From contig NZ_MIES01000033.1 in the NCBI RefSeq assembly GCF_003054965.1, positions 248,001 to 312,000 of the forward strand: a DNA stretch of 64,000 nucleotides, given 5' to 3'. The first letter of the stretch is position 1. Each line of letters begins with the position of its first letter. This stretch comes from Saccharospirillum sp. MSK14-1. GTDB lineage: Bacteria > Pseudomonadota > Gammaproteobacteria > Pseudomonadales > Natronospirillaceae. Below, in pieces: positions 17,449 to 25,063 of this stretch. Made by a program: the position numbers and the translations under genes. A model generated the notes under the pieces. It was not told where the DNA came from. It worked only from the letters and a program-made list of their open reading frames with translations, and searched no databases.

Positions 17449-18666
17449 ATGACTCATCACTATCAAATTGTTATAGCCGGTGGCGGTGCCGCGGGTATCG
17501 CGGTGGCGGCATCCCTTAAACAGCGTCAGGCGAGCCTGCGCATTGCCGTGGTTGAGCCGAATCAGACGCACGTCTATCAACCGGGTCAGACGTTGGTGGG
17601 GCGCGGGGTGATGCGCTTGAAACAATTGCAGCGATCCACCGTCAGCCTGTTACCGAAGGGCGTCGACTGGGTGCAGCAGCGCGTCGCGGCGTTTGAGCCC
17701 GATCAGCGTCAAATCCGGCTCGATAACGATGCGGTACTGCACTATGAGCAGTTGGTGGTGGCGCTTGGGCTGGAGCTGAATCTGCAAGCGATCGAAGGTT
17801 TGGCGGATACCCTGGGCAAAAACGGCGTGACCTCCAACTACGTGACCGACATAGCCGATTACACCTGGCAACAGGTGCAGTCCTTGCGCTCGGGTAAAGC
17901 GATTTTCACTCAGCCACCGATGCCCATTAAATGTGCCGGGGCGCCTCAGAAAGCGATGTATCTCAGCTGCGATTATTGGCAGCAGCAAGGTCGGCTGGGC
18001 GGCATTGAAGTGCAGTTTCACAACGCCGGTGCCGCCCTCTTTGGTGTCGCTGAGTTTGTGCCCGTTTTGGAAAGCTATGTGCGCAGTTACGGTGCCATGC
18101 CGGTCTTTGGCAGCACGCTGGTGCGAGTGGATGGCCCGAACCGCAAAGCCTGGTTCAGTCAGGCAGATGGCGGCGAACGGGAAGTATCCTTTGATTTACT
18201 GCATGTCACTCCGCCACAGCGAGCACCGGCGGTTGTCCGTGACAGTGCTCTGGCCAATGAGGCCGGTTGGTTAGATGTGGATCAGTACAGTTTGCAACAC
18301 CCACGTTACGCCAATGTGTTCAGCCTGGGTGACGTCTGTTCTGCGCCAAACGCGAAAACCGCTGCGGCCGTGCGTAAGCAGGCGCCGGTGGTGGCGCGCA
18401 ATATTCTGGCGATGCGTAAGGGCCAATCGTTCCCTGCGGTTTACAACGGCTATGGAGCCTGCCCGTTAACGGTTGAAGCCGGCAAGGTGGTGTTGGCTGA
18501 ATTCGGTTATGGCGGACAGCTTCAGCCGAGCTTTCCTCTGAATCCAACCCGACCGCGCCGCTTTTATTGGTGGATGAAAACCACGCTGTTTCCCTGGGTG
18601 TATTGGCATTTGATGCTCAAAGGGCGTGAGTGGTGGCTGAAGTACCAGCGGCCGGATCAAACCTAA
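17449..18666 (+). CDS. Sulfide:quinone oxidoreductase-like FAD flavoprotein
   Basis: 405 residues. The N-terminal FAD-binding Rossmann motif is VIAGGGAAGIAVA. YQPGQTLVGRG and TQPPMPIKCAGAPQKAMYL (Cys in KCAG) are SQR family hallmarks. NVFSLGDVCSAPNAKTAAAVRKQAPVVARN is the second FAD contact, and the C-terminus carries amphipathic aromatic segments (YWWMKTTLFPWVYWHLMLKG) suited to membrane association. Reaction for the family: sulfide to persulfide/polysulfide with electrons to quinone. The ATG at 17449 excludes a 51-residue upstream run containing the operator. A broken DUF2798 gene follows after 17 bases. Confidence 0.88.
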   Translation: MTHHYQIVIAGGGAAGIAVAASLKQRQASLRIAVVEPNQTHVYQPGQTLVGRGVMRLKQLQRSTVSLLPKGVDWVQQRVAAFEPDQRQIRLDNDAVLHYEQLVVALGLELNLQAIEGLADTLGKNGVTSNYVTDIADYTWQQVQSLRSGKAIFTQPPMPIKCAGAPQKAMYLSCDYWQQQGRLGGIEVQFHNAGAALFGVAEFVPVLESYVRSYGAMPVFGSTLVRVDGPNRKAWFSQADGGEREVSFDLLHVTPPQRAPAVVRDSALANEAGWLDVDQYSLQHPRYANVFSLGDVCSAPNAKTAAAVRKQAPVVARNILAMRKGQSFPAVYNGYGACPLTVEAGKVVLAEFGYGGQLQPSFPLNPTRPRRFYWWMKTTLFPWVYWHLMLKGREWWLKYQRPDQT

Positions 18667-18683
18667 ACTCGGAGAGAGTCGTT

Positions 18684-18911
18684 ATGTTCCGTAAGAAGTA
18701 CCAGCACTGGGTGCAGGCGTTGTTGATGTAGATGTTGATGGTGACCTTGATGACGGCGGTGATTACCGCGGTCAACACCGGTATGAGCGCCGGTTTTCTG
18801 GGGCGCTGGGCTGGCGCCTTTGTGGTCGCCTGGCCCATCGCCTTTGTCATCATCTTACTGTTTGGTCGCCGCGTGGCGCAGTTATCCACGCGACTGTGCT
18901 CGTTGGATTGA
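18684..18911 (+). pseudogene. DUF2798-type small membrane protein with in-frame amber stop
   Basis: Starting at ATG 18684 after a GGAGAGAG site, the frame reads MFRKKYQHWVQALLM, then TAG at 18729-18731, then continues in the same frame from ATG 18732 for 59 codons (MLMVTLMTAVITAVNTG onward) to TGA at 18909-18911. Together this matches the usual two-helix DUF2798 layout of about 75 residues. Either the gene is broken by a single base change, or the internal ATG makes a shortened protein lacking the first 16 residues. It is cotranscribed with the SQR-like gene by position. Confidence 0.6.
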
Positions 18912-18920
18912 TGCGGTTTG

Positions 18921-19988
18921 CTACTGGCTGAGCAATACCGCCAGCCAGCGGCTTTTCGGATACAGCTCCAAGCCAATTTTGACGACAACCGTCAAAGGCA
19001 CTGCCAGCAAGGCTCCGACCGGCCCCAGCAGCCAGCCCCAGAACACCAAAGAGATAAACACCACCAGTGTGGATAGATCGAGTGAGCGCCCCATCAGTCG
19101 TGGTTCCAGCAAATTGCCAATCACGGCGTTGATGGCGCCGAACCCCAAACCGCTGATCAGCACGCCGGGCCAGCCGAACTGAATGGCGGCCAGAAACATG
19201 GCGGGTACGGCGGCGATCAGCGAGCCGATATTGGGGATGAAGTTCATCAGAAAGGCGAAGGTACCCCAGAGAATGGGGTAGTCTACGCCCATCAATTTGA
19301 TCAACACCCAGACCGCCAGGCCGGTGATCGCACTGACCAGACATTTGATGACCAGGTAGCGTTGCACCGAGTGGCTGAAGCGGCGCGCAAATGTCATATC
19401 GACGCTGTTGCCCAAGGCGCGACGCGTTTTAGCGGGCAGGCCTTGCGCCTCGTAGAGCATAAAAATCAGGATGAAGGTGGTCAGGGCCACGGCCAGCAGA
19501 ATGCTGCCTACGCCCGAGAACAAGCGACCGGCAAAACTGATAAAGCTGTCCGGCGGTGCCAGCGATTGCAAGCTTGAACGCAGATCACCGGCCAGCCAGG
19601 GTACGCGTTCACGCAGGTAGGTGATGGCCTGATCGAAGCTGCTTTCGTATTCCGGCAGGCGTTTGAAAAAATCATCGGCCGAGGTCGCCACCAGGCTGCC
19701 GATGACATAGAGCACGGCGAACACCAGCGCCACAACCAGCCCAATGGCGATGGGCACAGGCACCTTCCAGCCGACCAACCAGCGCACGGCAGGCGCCGTT
19801 AACACCGCCAGAAACAACGCCAGCAGGCACGGCACCAAAATCGGCTGAGCCACTCGCATGCCTGCCAGAATAATAATGACCGCCGCCACCGTGATCAGTG
19901 ATCGAGCCATGGGGGCATCGGTAAAATTCGGCAGAGGCTTGGGGCTCATCCTTGGGGCGTCCTTGTGGTTAGTTTCTGTTGTTGGCAT
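18921..19988 (-). CDS. AI-2E family (PerM/YdiK-type) membrane protein
   Basis: 355 residues with about seven to eight hydrophobic helices, a soluble loop after helix 3 (DDFFKRLPEYESSFDQAITYL), and the family core GVDYPILWGTFAFLMNFIPNIGSLIAA. FGAINAVIGNLLEPRLMGRSLDLS follows, where the LEP motif is diagnostic. Members are putative exporters, some linked to autoinducer-2 or Na+/H+ exchange; the substrate is open. The start at 19988 lacks a clear ribosome site and ATG 19949 is an alternative. It converges with the DUF2798 remnant. Confidence 0.85.
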   Translation of the reverse strand: MPTTETNHKDAPRMSPKPLPNFTDAPMARSLITVAAVIIILAGMRVAQPILVPCLLALFLAVLTAPAVRWLVGWKVPVPIAIGLVVALVFAVLYVIGSLVATSADDFFKRLPEYESSFDQAITYLRERVPWLAGDLRSSLQSLAPPDSFISFAGRLFSGVGSILLAVALTTFILIFMLYEAQGLPAKTRRALGNSVDMTFARRFSHSVQRYLVIKCLVSAITGLAVWVLIKLMGVDYPILWGTFAFLMNFIPNIGSLIAAVPAMFLAAIQFGWPGVLISGLGFGAINAVIGNLLEPRLMGRSLDLSTLVVFISLVFWGWLLGPVGALLAVPLTVVVKIGLELYPKSRWLAVLLSQ

Positions 19989-20109
19989 CTGTAGACATTA
20001 AACCACAGTGCGAGCGCTTGGCGCAGTCGACTGAAAGTCATCATTGGTGCTCGGCAGGTGGGCTTAAGCCGCGTTAGAATGGCGCCTCTTTTGAGTGGGT
20101 ATCTCGATC

Positions 20110-20730
20110 ATGACACTGCACAGCGCGTTCACCTTCTTCCTGGCTTTGTTCCTGTTCAGCATCACGCCTGGCCCTGGCGTTTTTGCGATTCTGGCGCGGG
20201 CTCTGACTCGTGGCGCTAATGCCTGCGTGCTGTTGGCATTGGGTATGGTGGTCAGTGATCTGGTGTATCTGGTGCTGGCGACGTACGGCCTGGCCGCCAT
20301 TGCTGAAAACTGGGCGGGCCTATTCACCGTGATTCGTTACCTCGGTGCGGCTTATTTGATGTACCTCGGTATTCGCATGTTCCGCGCGGCGGTCAGTGAC
20401 CGTGAACCGCTGGCAGCCGACACCGAAGGCGGTGGAGGCTGGTCTGGTTTTATGCAGGGTTTCCTGATTTCGGCCTCCAACCCCAAGGTGATCTTGTTTT
20501 ACATCGCCTTCCTGCCGACCTTCGTCAACCTCAGCGCGTTGTCGACCTCCGATCTGTTGTTGGTCTGTGTCCTGACGGCGCTGGCGTTGTCGTTAGGCTT
20601 AATGTTAATTGCCGTCAGCGCTGCCCGAGCGGCGCGAGTGCTGAAGACACCGAAGGCGGTACGCCGGCTGAATCGCTCGGCTGGTGGCATCATGATGGCC
20701 GCTGGTGCGTATTTGGCGGTCAGTAAATAA
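20110..20730 (+). CDS. LysE/RhtB-family amino-acid exporter
   Basis: 206 residues, six hydrophobic segments. The N-terminal signature FLALFLFSITPGPGVFAILARALTRG is the LysE/RhtB motif; FLISASNPKVILFYIAFLPTF is the second conserved block. Family role: efflux of amino acids such as lysine, threonine or homoserine. The ATG at 20110 was preferred over the GTG at 20095 because family members start directly before the first helix. Followed by a strong bidirectional terminator. Confidence 0.88.
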   Translation: MTLHSAFTFFLALFLFSITPGPGVFAILARALTRGANACVLLALGMVVSDLVYLVLATYGLAAIAENWAGLFTVIRYLGAAYLMYLGIRMFRAAVSDREPLAADTEGGGGWSGFMQGFLISASNPKVILFYIAFLPTFVNLSALSTSDLLLVCVLTALALSLGLMLIAVSAARAARVLKTPKAVRRLNRSAGGIMMAAGAYLAVSK

Positions 20731-20761
20731 TGCGATGGCCGTGCTTTTGTTTCCCTGTGCG

Positions 20762-20806
20762 ACACCCACAAAATAACCCGGCTTTGGCCGGGTTTTTTGT
20801 GGGTGT
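20762..20806. terminator. Long bidirectional Rho-independent terminator
   Basis: The core AACCCGGC-TTTG-GCCGGGTT is extended by ACACCCACAAAA (20762-20773) pairing with TTTTGTGGGTGT (20795-20806), giving A- and T-tracts on both sides. It serves both the LysE gene and the opposing small membrane gene. Confidence 0.9.
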
Positions 20807-20815
20807 TTGCCTCGG

Positions 20816-21070
20816 TTATTCGGACGCGGAATGTTGGCTCGGCGGTTCCAGCAGCGTACCCAGACCTTTGTTGTGACGGTAGGTGGCGTACAGGCCCAGA
20901 GGGATTGAGAGCAACCAACAAAGAATCGGCATGAAGACAGTAAAAAAAGTGCTCAACGCAATGATCAGCAAGATCAGCCCGCCGGCGATGCTTGAGTAAA
21001 GCAGGCCGAGCGGTCCTAAAAACACGGTGAGTAAAAACGTGATCAGATAAGACTTGGGGTTGAGGTTCAT
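20816..21070 (-). CDS. Small two-helix membrane protein, function unknown
   Basis: 84 residues. Two long hydrophobic stretches (residues about 7-24 and 27-60, FLLTVFLGPLGLLYSS and GGLILLIIALSTFF onward) resemble TM2-like or proteolipid proteins, followed by a hydrophilic tail ending in HSASE. AAGGA precedes the ATG with 8-base spacing. No enzyme motif is visible. It ends ten bases from the shared terminator and stands alone. Confidence 0.65.
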   Translation of the reverse strand: MNLNPKSYLITFLLTVFLGPLGLLYSSIAGGLILLIIALSTFFTVFMPILCWLLSIPLGLYATYRHNKGLGTLLEPPSQHSASE

Positions 21071-21158
21071 TGATGCATCCTTTTATCAATCGAAAAACGG
21101 GTGCATTGACGCACCTGACTGGATGCCAAGTCAATCTATTGACGAGCGCTGCGTCACC

Positions 21159-22613
21159 TTACTGATCGAAAGTGTTCGTTGGGCTTACGCGCTGCGTCAC
21201 CCACTCCCCCAATCGGCGAATGGCGTCTTCCCGTTCCGGAGTCCAGCGGTAGGCATAACTCAGACGAAAGCAGTGTCGGAATTGCTTGTTGAGCGAGAAC
21301 ATTTCGCCCGGAGCGATCAGCACGTCTTGGTCTTTGGCGTGATGATAAAGCTCGGTGGCGTTGACCGACGCGGGCAATTCAAACCAGGCACCAATGCCCC
21401 CCTGGGGGCGTGAAATTTTGGTGGCTGAGGGGAAGTGCTCGCTGGCCAGATCCGCCAGTCGTTCATAGCGCTGGCGATAAGCCTCTCGGGCCTGACGCAG
21501 GTGTCGCTCGTAAATACCCTGGCTGAGAATGTCGGCACACGCCAGTTGTGGCAGTAGAGGCGTGGCGACCAGGTTGACGAACTTGCGATAGAGGATGTCT
21601 TCATAGTATCGGCCCGCCATCACCCAGCCGACGCGCATCTGCGGATCGATGGTTTTGGAGACCGATGAGCACAGCAGTACCCAGCCCTGGGTGTCGAATG
21701 CCTTGATGGCTTTGGGGCGTCGTTCGCCAAAATAGAGGTCGCCGTAAATGTCGTCTTCAATCAATGGCACTTCGTAGTGCTCCAGTATGTCAACCAGAGC
21801 GCGTTTACGGTCTTCGGGAATGCTGCAACCGAGCGGATTGGAAAAGTTCGATACGGTAATGATGGCGGCGATGGGCCATTGCTCCAGCGCCAGTTTCAAG
21901 GCTTCCAGACTCATGCCGGTCTCCGGGTGGACCGGGATTTCCACCGCCCTCAGCCCGTACGATTCAATCAATTGCAGAATGCCGTAGTAGCAAGGGGATT
22001 CCACCGCGACCACATCGCCAGGCTGCGTTAACGCCTGCAGGCACAGCCCCATGGCGTTCAGGCTGCCAATGGAGGTGACAATGGAGTCGGGCGAGACAGC
22101 CACACCGGCGTCGATGGCGTGGCGTGCGATCTGCTGACGCAACTCTTCAGAGCCTTCCGGAACGGTATACCCCACGCCCAGATGCTGGCGAGTTCGCGCT
22201 TGTCGGGTGTAACTCTGCTGCAGGTGTTTGGCGATGGGGAAATCGTTGGCGGGTGTGGCGCGGCTGAAATTGATCGCGTTAGAGCGAAAGCCATTGCGCT
22301 GCACATCCATGACGAGCTGAGAGGTGGTGGCCACAATCGGCCGCGCTTCGGTGTGCGCGATGGACGGAATGGCCAGCGATGGCCGAGCCTGCTTGATGGC
22401 GTAATAACCTGACTTAGGCCGTACTTCTACCCAGCCTTGCTCTTCGAGAATGCTGTAAGCCGACATCACCGTAGAAATACTGACGCCTTCACGCTTTGCC
22501 AGTTGTCGGATGGACGGTAGCCGTTCACCGGTTGCGATGGCGCCGCTGCGAATGTGGTCGGCCAGTTTCTCGGCCAATTGGTTATACAGGCTGGTTTCCA
22601 ATCGGGTCACCAT
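21159..22613 (-). CDS. MocR-type regulator (GntR HTH fused to class I aminotransferase)
   Basis: 484 residues. Residues 1-75 form a GntR winged HTH (YNQLAEKLADHIRSGAIATGERLPSIRQLA). Residues about 110-475 form a fold-type I aminotransferase domain with DDIYGDLYF and the PLP-lysine region LCSSVSKTIDPQMRVGW (Lys present). MocR proteins use PLP or an aldimine as effector instead of doing catalysis. It is divergent from a DUF1127 gene with CTGTACT-type repeats between them, so autoregulation and DUF1127 control are likely. Confidence 0.92.
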   Translation of the reverse strand: MVTRLETSLYNQLAEKLADHIRSGAIATGERLPSIRQLAKREGVSISTVMSAYSILEEQGWVEVRPKSGYYAIKQARPSLAIPSIAHTEARPIVATTSQLVMDVQRNGFRSNAINFSRATPANDFPIAKHLQQSYTRQARTRQHLGVGYTVPEGSEELRQQIARHAIDAGVAVSPDSIVTSIGSLNAMGLCLQALTQPGDVVAVESPCYYGILQLIESYGLRAVEIPVHPETGMSLEALKLALEQWPIAAIITVSNFSNPLGCSIPEDRKRALVDILEHYEVPLIEDDIYGDLYFGERRPKAIKAFDTQGWVLLCSSVSKTIDPQMRVGWVMAGRYYEDILYRKFVNLVATPLLPQLACADILSQGIYERHLRQAREAYRQRYERLADLASEHFPSATKISRPQGGIGAWFELPASVNATELYHHAKDQDVLIAPGEMFSLNKQFRHCFRLSYAYRWTPEREDAIRRLGEWVTQRVSPTNTFDQ

Positions 22614-22660
22614 AACAGTTGAGGGTAAAAAAGGGCGTAACAGTTGGGGCTCTTCTTAAT

Positions 22661-22747
22661 CTGTACTCCTGAATATAACAATGATCTGAATCTGTGCCGG
22701 TTCAGATCATGGGCGTAGCATAATCCCAGTACAGTGAAGAAGTACAG
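22661..22747. promoter_or_regulatory. MocR/DUF1127 divergent operator region
   Basis: The heptamer CTGTACT occurs once directly (22661-22667) and twice as its complement AGTACAG (22728-22734, 22741-22747; starts 13 bp apart). Between them lies a perfect 10-bp inverted repeat, ATGATCTGAA (22681-22690) and TTCAGATCAT (22701-22710), with a 10-bp spacer. Repeated half-sites at a distance are typical for MocR regulators. Confidence 0.55.
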
Positions 22748-22756
22748 GAGGATGAA

Positions 22757-22984
22757 ATGAGCACCCAAACCACACCTTTTACTAGCCTGACAACTCACTC
22801 GGTCACTGCCCGCCGTATTACCGGTAAGGCGCGTTGGGGTCGGTTCGTGACGGTGCTGAACCGCTGGAAGCAACGCACGCAGACACGGCGTCAATTGAAG
22901 CAATTGCCCGCGCATCTTTATCGTGATGTTGGCTTGTTGCCGCATCAGGTGCAGCGAGAAGTGCGCCGTCCATTCTGGCACTGA
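22757..22984 (+). CDS. DUF1127 (YjiS-like) small protein
   Basis: 75 residues. The conserved C-terminal DUF1127 segment reads WKQRTQTRRQLKQLPAHLYRDVGLLPHQVQREVRRPFW, an Arg-rich amphipathic helix pair with the LxxLPxHLxxDVGL signature. A perfect AGGAGG precedes the ATG. DUF1127 proteins in other bacteria act in RNA turnover or stress and phosphate/carbon metabolism. Position opposite a MocR gene suggests it is the regulated target. Confidence 0.88.
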   Translation: MSTQTTPFTSLTTHSVTARRITGKARWGRFVTVLNRWKQRTQTRRQLKQLPAHLYRDVGLLPHQVQREVRRPFWH

Positions 22985-22997
22985 GTCCAGCGGCCAT

Positions 22998-23020
22998 AAA
23001 AAACCCGGCGAATGCCGGGT
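22998..23020 (-). terminator. Rho-independent terminator of pmpAB
   Basis: On the minus strand ACCCGGC-ATTC-GCCGGGT is followed by six T. It starts 21 bases after the pmpB stop. Confidence 0.85.
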
Positions 23021-23040
23021 AAGAGAGCAAAGCAGGAGAA

Positions 23041-23496
23041 TCAGGCGCGAGCCAGACGGCTCGGTCGTTGATCGATCCAGGCCAGCGCCTGCTGGGTGAT
23101 CCAGGTACCTACTAAGTAGGCGAGTATGATGGTGATGATGCTGCTATTGGCAAAACTCAGCGACGTGATCATCGGGCCTGGGCAATAACCGGCCAAACCC
23201 CAGCCCGCGCCAAAAATAATGCCACCTAGCACAATGCGACGATCAATTTCCGTCTTGGCGGGCAGGCGGAAATAATCCGCGAGCCAAGGACGTGCCTGTT
23301 TGAAAATCAGGGGGGTCAGGATCAGGTTCACCGCCAGTCCACCGCCCATGACAAACGCCAAAGACGGATCCCAGGCACCGAAGATATTAAGAAAGCCAAT
23401 GACTTTGGCCGGGTCGATCATCTGCGCGACCGACAAACCCAGTCCGAACATCATGCCGGCGAACAGAGCGGCCACTAAGCGCAATGTCTGAATCAT
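23041..23496 (-). CDS. pmpB: YeeE/YedE-family sulfur transporter subunit PmpB-like
   Basis: 151 residues with four to five hydrophobic segments and GIIFGAGWGLAGYCPGPM, where the Cys in the GYCPGP motif is the conserved thiol of the YeeE/YedE family. The ATG at 23496 overlaps the TGA of the preceding gene by four bases (ATGA), so the two are translationally coupled. A longer frame to 23625 is a shadow of pmpA. Paired half-size YeeE proteins are associated with persulfide or thiosulfate-type sulfur movement; the name follows that gene pair. Confidence 0.85.
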   Translation of the reverse strand: MIQTLRLVAALFAGMMFGLGLSVAQMIDPAKVIGFLNIFGAWDPSLAFVMGGGLAVNLILTPLIFKQARPWLADYFRLPAKTEIDRRIVLGGIIFGAGWGLAGYCPGPMITSLSFANSSIITIILAYLVGTWITQQALAWIDQRPSRLARA

Positions 23497-23936
23497 GCCC
23501 CAACTCCCATCAACTGACGTACAACAAAGACAGTCACCAGACCACTGCCCATAAAGCTCAGGGTGGCAACCAGCGAGCGTGGGCTGCGTCGTGCCAGACC
23601 GCAGATACCATGGCCGCTGGTGCATCCGGCGCCGATGGTGGCGCCGACGCCGACCAACAAACCGGCTAAGACTAAAAGCGTGGGGCTGACCACGGGCTGA
23701 ATGTGATCAACGCCGACACCGAAACCGAGCACCCGGTACAATACGCCGCCGAGCACCAGTCCGATCAAAAATACTGCGCGCCAGGCCAGATCGCCGCGGA
23801 CCGGCTTGGTCAACCCGCCGACAATGCCGGAAATACCTGCGATGCGACCTTGCGACCAGAGCAAGAAGGCTGCCGACAACCCGATCAGCGCGCCACCGAT
23901 CAAGGCGGGGACCGGTGTGAAATTGACGATTTCCAT
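23493..23936 (-). CDS. pmpA: YeeE/YedE-family sulfur transporter subunit PmpA-like
   Basis: 147 residues, four hydrophobic segments, with the conserved thiol motif GAGCTSGHGICGLARRS (two Cys) that defines YeeE/YedE half-transporters. It is first of the pmpAB pair. Two adjacent TTAG-N6-CTAA operators lie directly before the ATG. Role inferred from the family and from the operator sharing with SQR-like and persulfide-dioxygenase-like genes: uptake or transfer of reduced sulfur across the inner membrane. Confidence 0.88.
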   Translation of the reverse strand: MEIVNFTPVPALIGGALIGLSAAFLLWSQGRIAGISGIVGGLTKPVRGDLAWRAVFLIGLVLGGVLYRVLGFGVGVDHIQPVVSPTLLVLAGLLVGVGATIGAGCTSGHGICGLARRSPRSLVATLSFMGSGLVTVFVVRQLMGVGA

Positions 23937-23967
23937 GTTAGATAAACCTAATTTAGTAGAATCTAAT
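23937..23967. promoter_or_regulatory. Tandem TTAG-N6-CTAA operators before pmpA
   Basis: Site 1 is TTAG (23938-23941)-ATAAAC-CTAAT (23948-23952). Site 2 is TTTAG (23952-23956)-TAGAAT-CTAAT (23963-23967). Site 1 abuts the pmpA start codon, so a bound repressor would block both promoter and ribosome access. Confidence 0.65.
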
Positions 23968-23977
23968 TAATTTGCCC

Positions 23978-24002
23978 AAAATAATGCGGCCAATGGCCGC
24001 AT
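23978..24002 (-). terminator. Terminator of the persulfide-dioxygenase-like gene
   Basis: On the minus strand ATGCGGCC-ATT-GGCCGCAT is followed by TATTTT. It lies 46 bases after the gene stop. Confidence 0.7.
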
Positions 24003-24048
24003 CTTCAAGTTTGGGCGATGTTCGCGGAGCGATGCTCCGCCCTTTTAT

Positions 24049-24930
24049 TTACTGAGCGCGTTCAGCACGGATGTTCAGCGGAATCTTCAGATAGCGCTTG
24101 CCGTTGCTTTCCTGAGCAGGCAGGTGACCGGCTTCGATGTTCACCAGAATGCTCTGATAAATCAGCTTAGGCGCGGCCAGCTTGGCGTCGCGCTGTTCAC
24201 GGAACTGCACGAATTCGTCTTCGCTGGTGCTGCCTTTAAGCTGAATGTTCTGCGCTTTCTCTTCACCAATGGTTGATTCCCACTGCACGGCGCGACCGCC
24301 CGGCTGGTAGTCGTGGCCGGTGAACACGCGCGTGTCATCCGGCAGGCTGTACAGGTTGGCCTGAATGCCTTGGTAGAGCGTGCGGGCATCGCCAGCGGGG
24401 AAGTCACAACGGCCCGTACCGTAGTCGGGCATAAAGAGCGCATCACCGGTGAATACCGCGTCGTCGATCAAATAAGATAAACAGGCGGGCGTATGTCCGG
24501 GCGTTGGCAAGGCTTTAATCGTCAGCGTACCGGCGCTCAGAGTTTCAAAGTCCTCAACCAGACGATCGAACTGTTCACCGTCGGTAACAAAGCTGTCGGA
24601 CAGGTTGTAGACGGTTTTGAATACCGACTGTACCTGACGAATGCGCTCACTGATGGCGACCTGCAAATCCGGGAATTCATCCCGAAACAGCTGACTTGCG
24701 CTGAGGTGGTCGGCATGGGCGTGCGTTTCCAGCACGTAGTGCAGTTTCAGGCCGTGTTGCTGAGCGAAGTCGACCACTTTTTGGTAGCTGTCATCGGAGA
24801 CAATGCTGCCAATGGGGTTGTAGTCCAACACCGGGTCGATCACGACGGCGTCTTTGGAGGCCGGGTCGAACACCACATAGGTGAGGGTGTTGGTGGCCTC
24901 GTCGTAAAAGGTTTCAATCTGAATGCTCAT
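24049..24930 (-). CDS. Metallo-beta-lactamase-fold persulfide dioxygenase-like protein (Blh/ETHE1 type)
   Basis: 293 residues. THAHADH (HxHxDH), the later PTPGHTPACLSYL and FTGDALFMPDYGTGRCDFPAGDA are characteristic of the ETHE1/Blh/CstB branch, where one Fe is bound by two His and one Asp. GHDY supplies a further conserved ligand region. Reaction of the family: glutathione persulfide plus O2 to sulfite. ATG 24930 with GGAGG at spacing 7 fixes the start. A TTAG-N6-CTAA operator lies 51 bases upstream. The DUF442 domain often fused to or beside such enzymes is encoded separately at 37.4 kb. Confidence 0.9.
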   Translation of the reverse strand: MSIQIETFYDEATNTLTYVVFDPASKDAVVIDPVLDYNPIGSIVSDDSYQKVVDFAQQHGLKLHYVLETHAHADHLSASQLFRDEFPDLQVAISERIRQVQSVFKTVYNLSDSFVTDGEQFDRLVEDFETLSAGTLTIKALPTPGHTPACLSYLIDDAVFTGDALFMPDYGTGRCDFPAGDARTLYQGIQANLYSLPDDTRVFTGHDYQPGGRAVQWESTIGEEKAQNIQLKGSTSEDEFVQFREQRDAKLAAPKLIYQSILVNIEAGHLPAQESNGKRYLKIPLNIRAERAQ

Positions 24931-24980
24931 AAGGTTGCCTCCATTTGGGCGAAAGCTTGGCATCATTGGTGTCAGTCAAT

Positions 24981-24996
24981 ATTAGCGTTTACTAAT
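24981..24996. promoter_or_regulatory. TTAG-N6-CTAA operator before the persulfide-dioxygenase-like gene
   Basis: ATTAG (24981-24985)-CGTTTA-CTAAT (24992-24996), a perfect 5-bp inverted repeat with 6-bp spacer. On the minus strand a sigma-54-like element (TTGGCAC, -12 part TTGAT instead of TTGC) spans 24995-25011 and touches the operator; that promoter is weakly supported. Confidence 0.65.
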
Positions 24997-25063
24997 CAAA
25001 TGTTGTGCCAAGGCTCCAAGGGCCATTTCACGGCCTCTGTGGGCTGTGTTTGTCTGCGATGCT

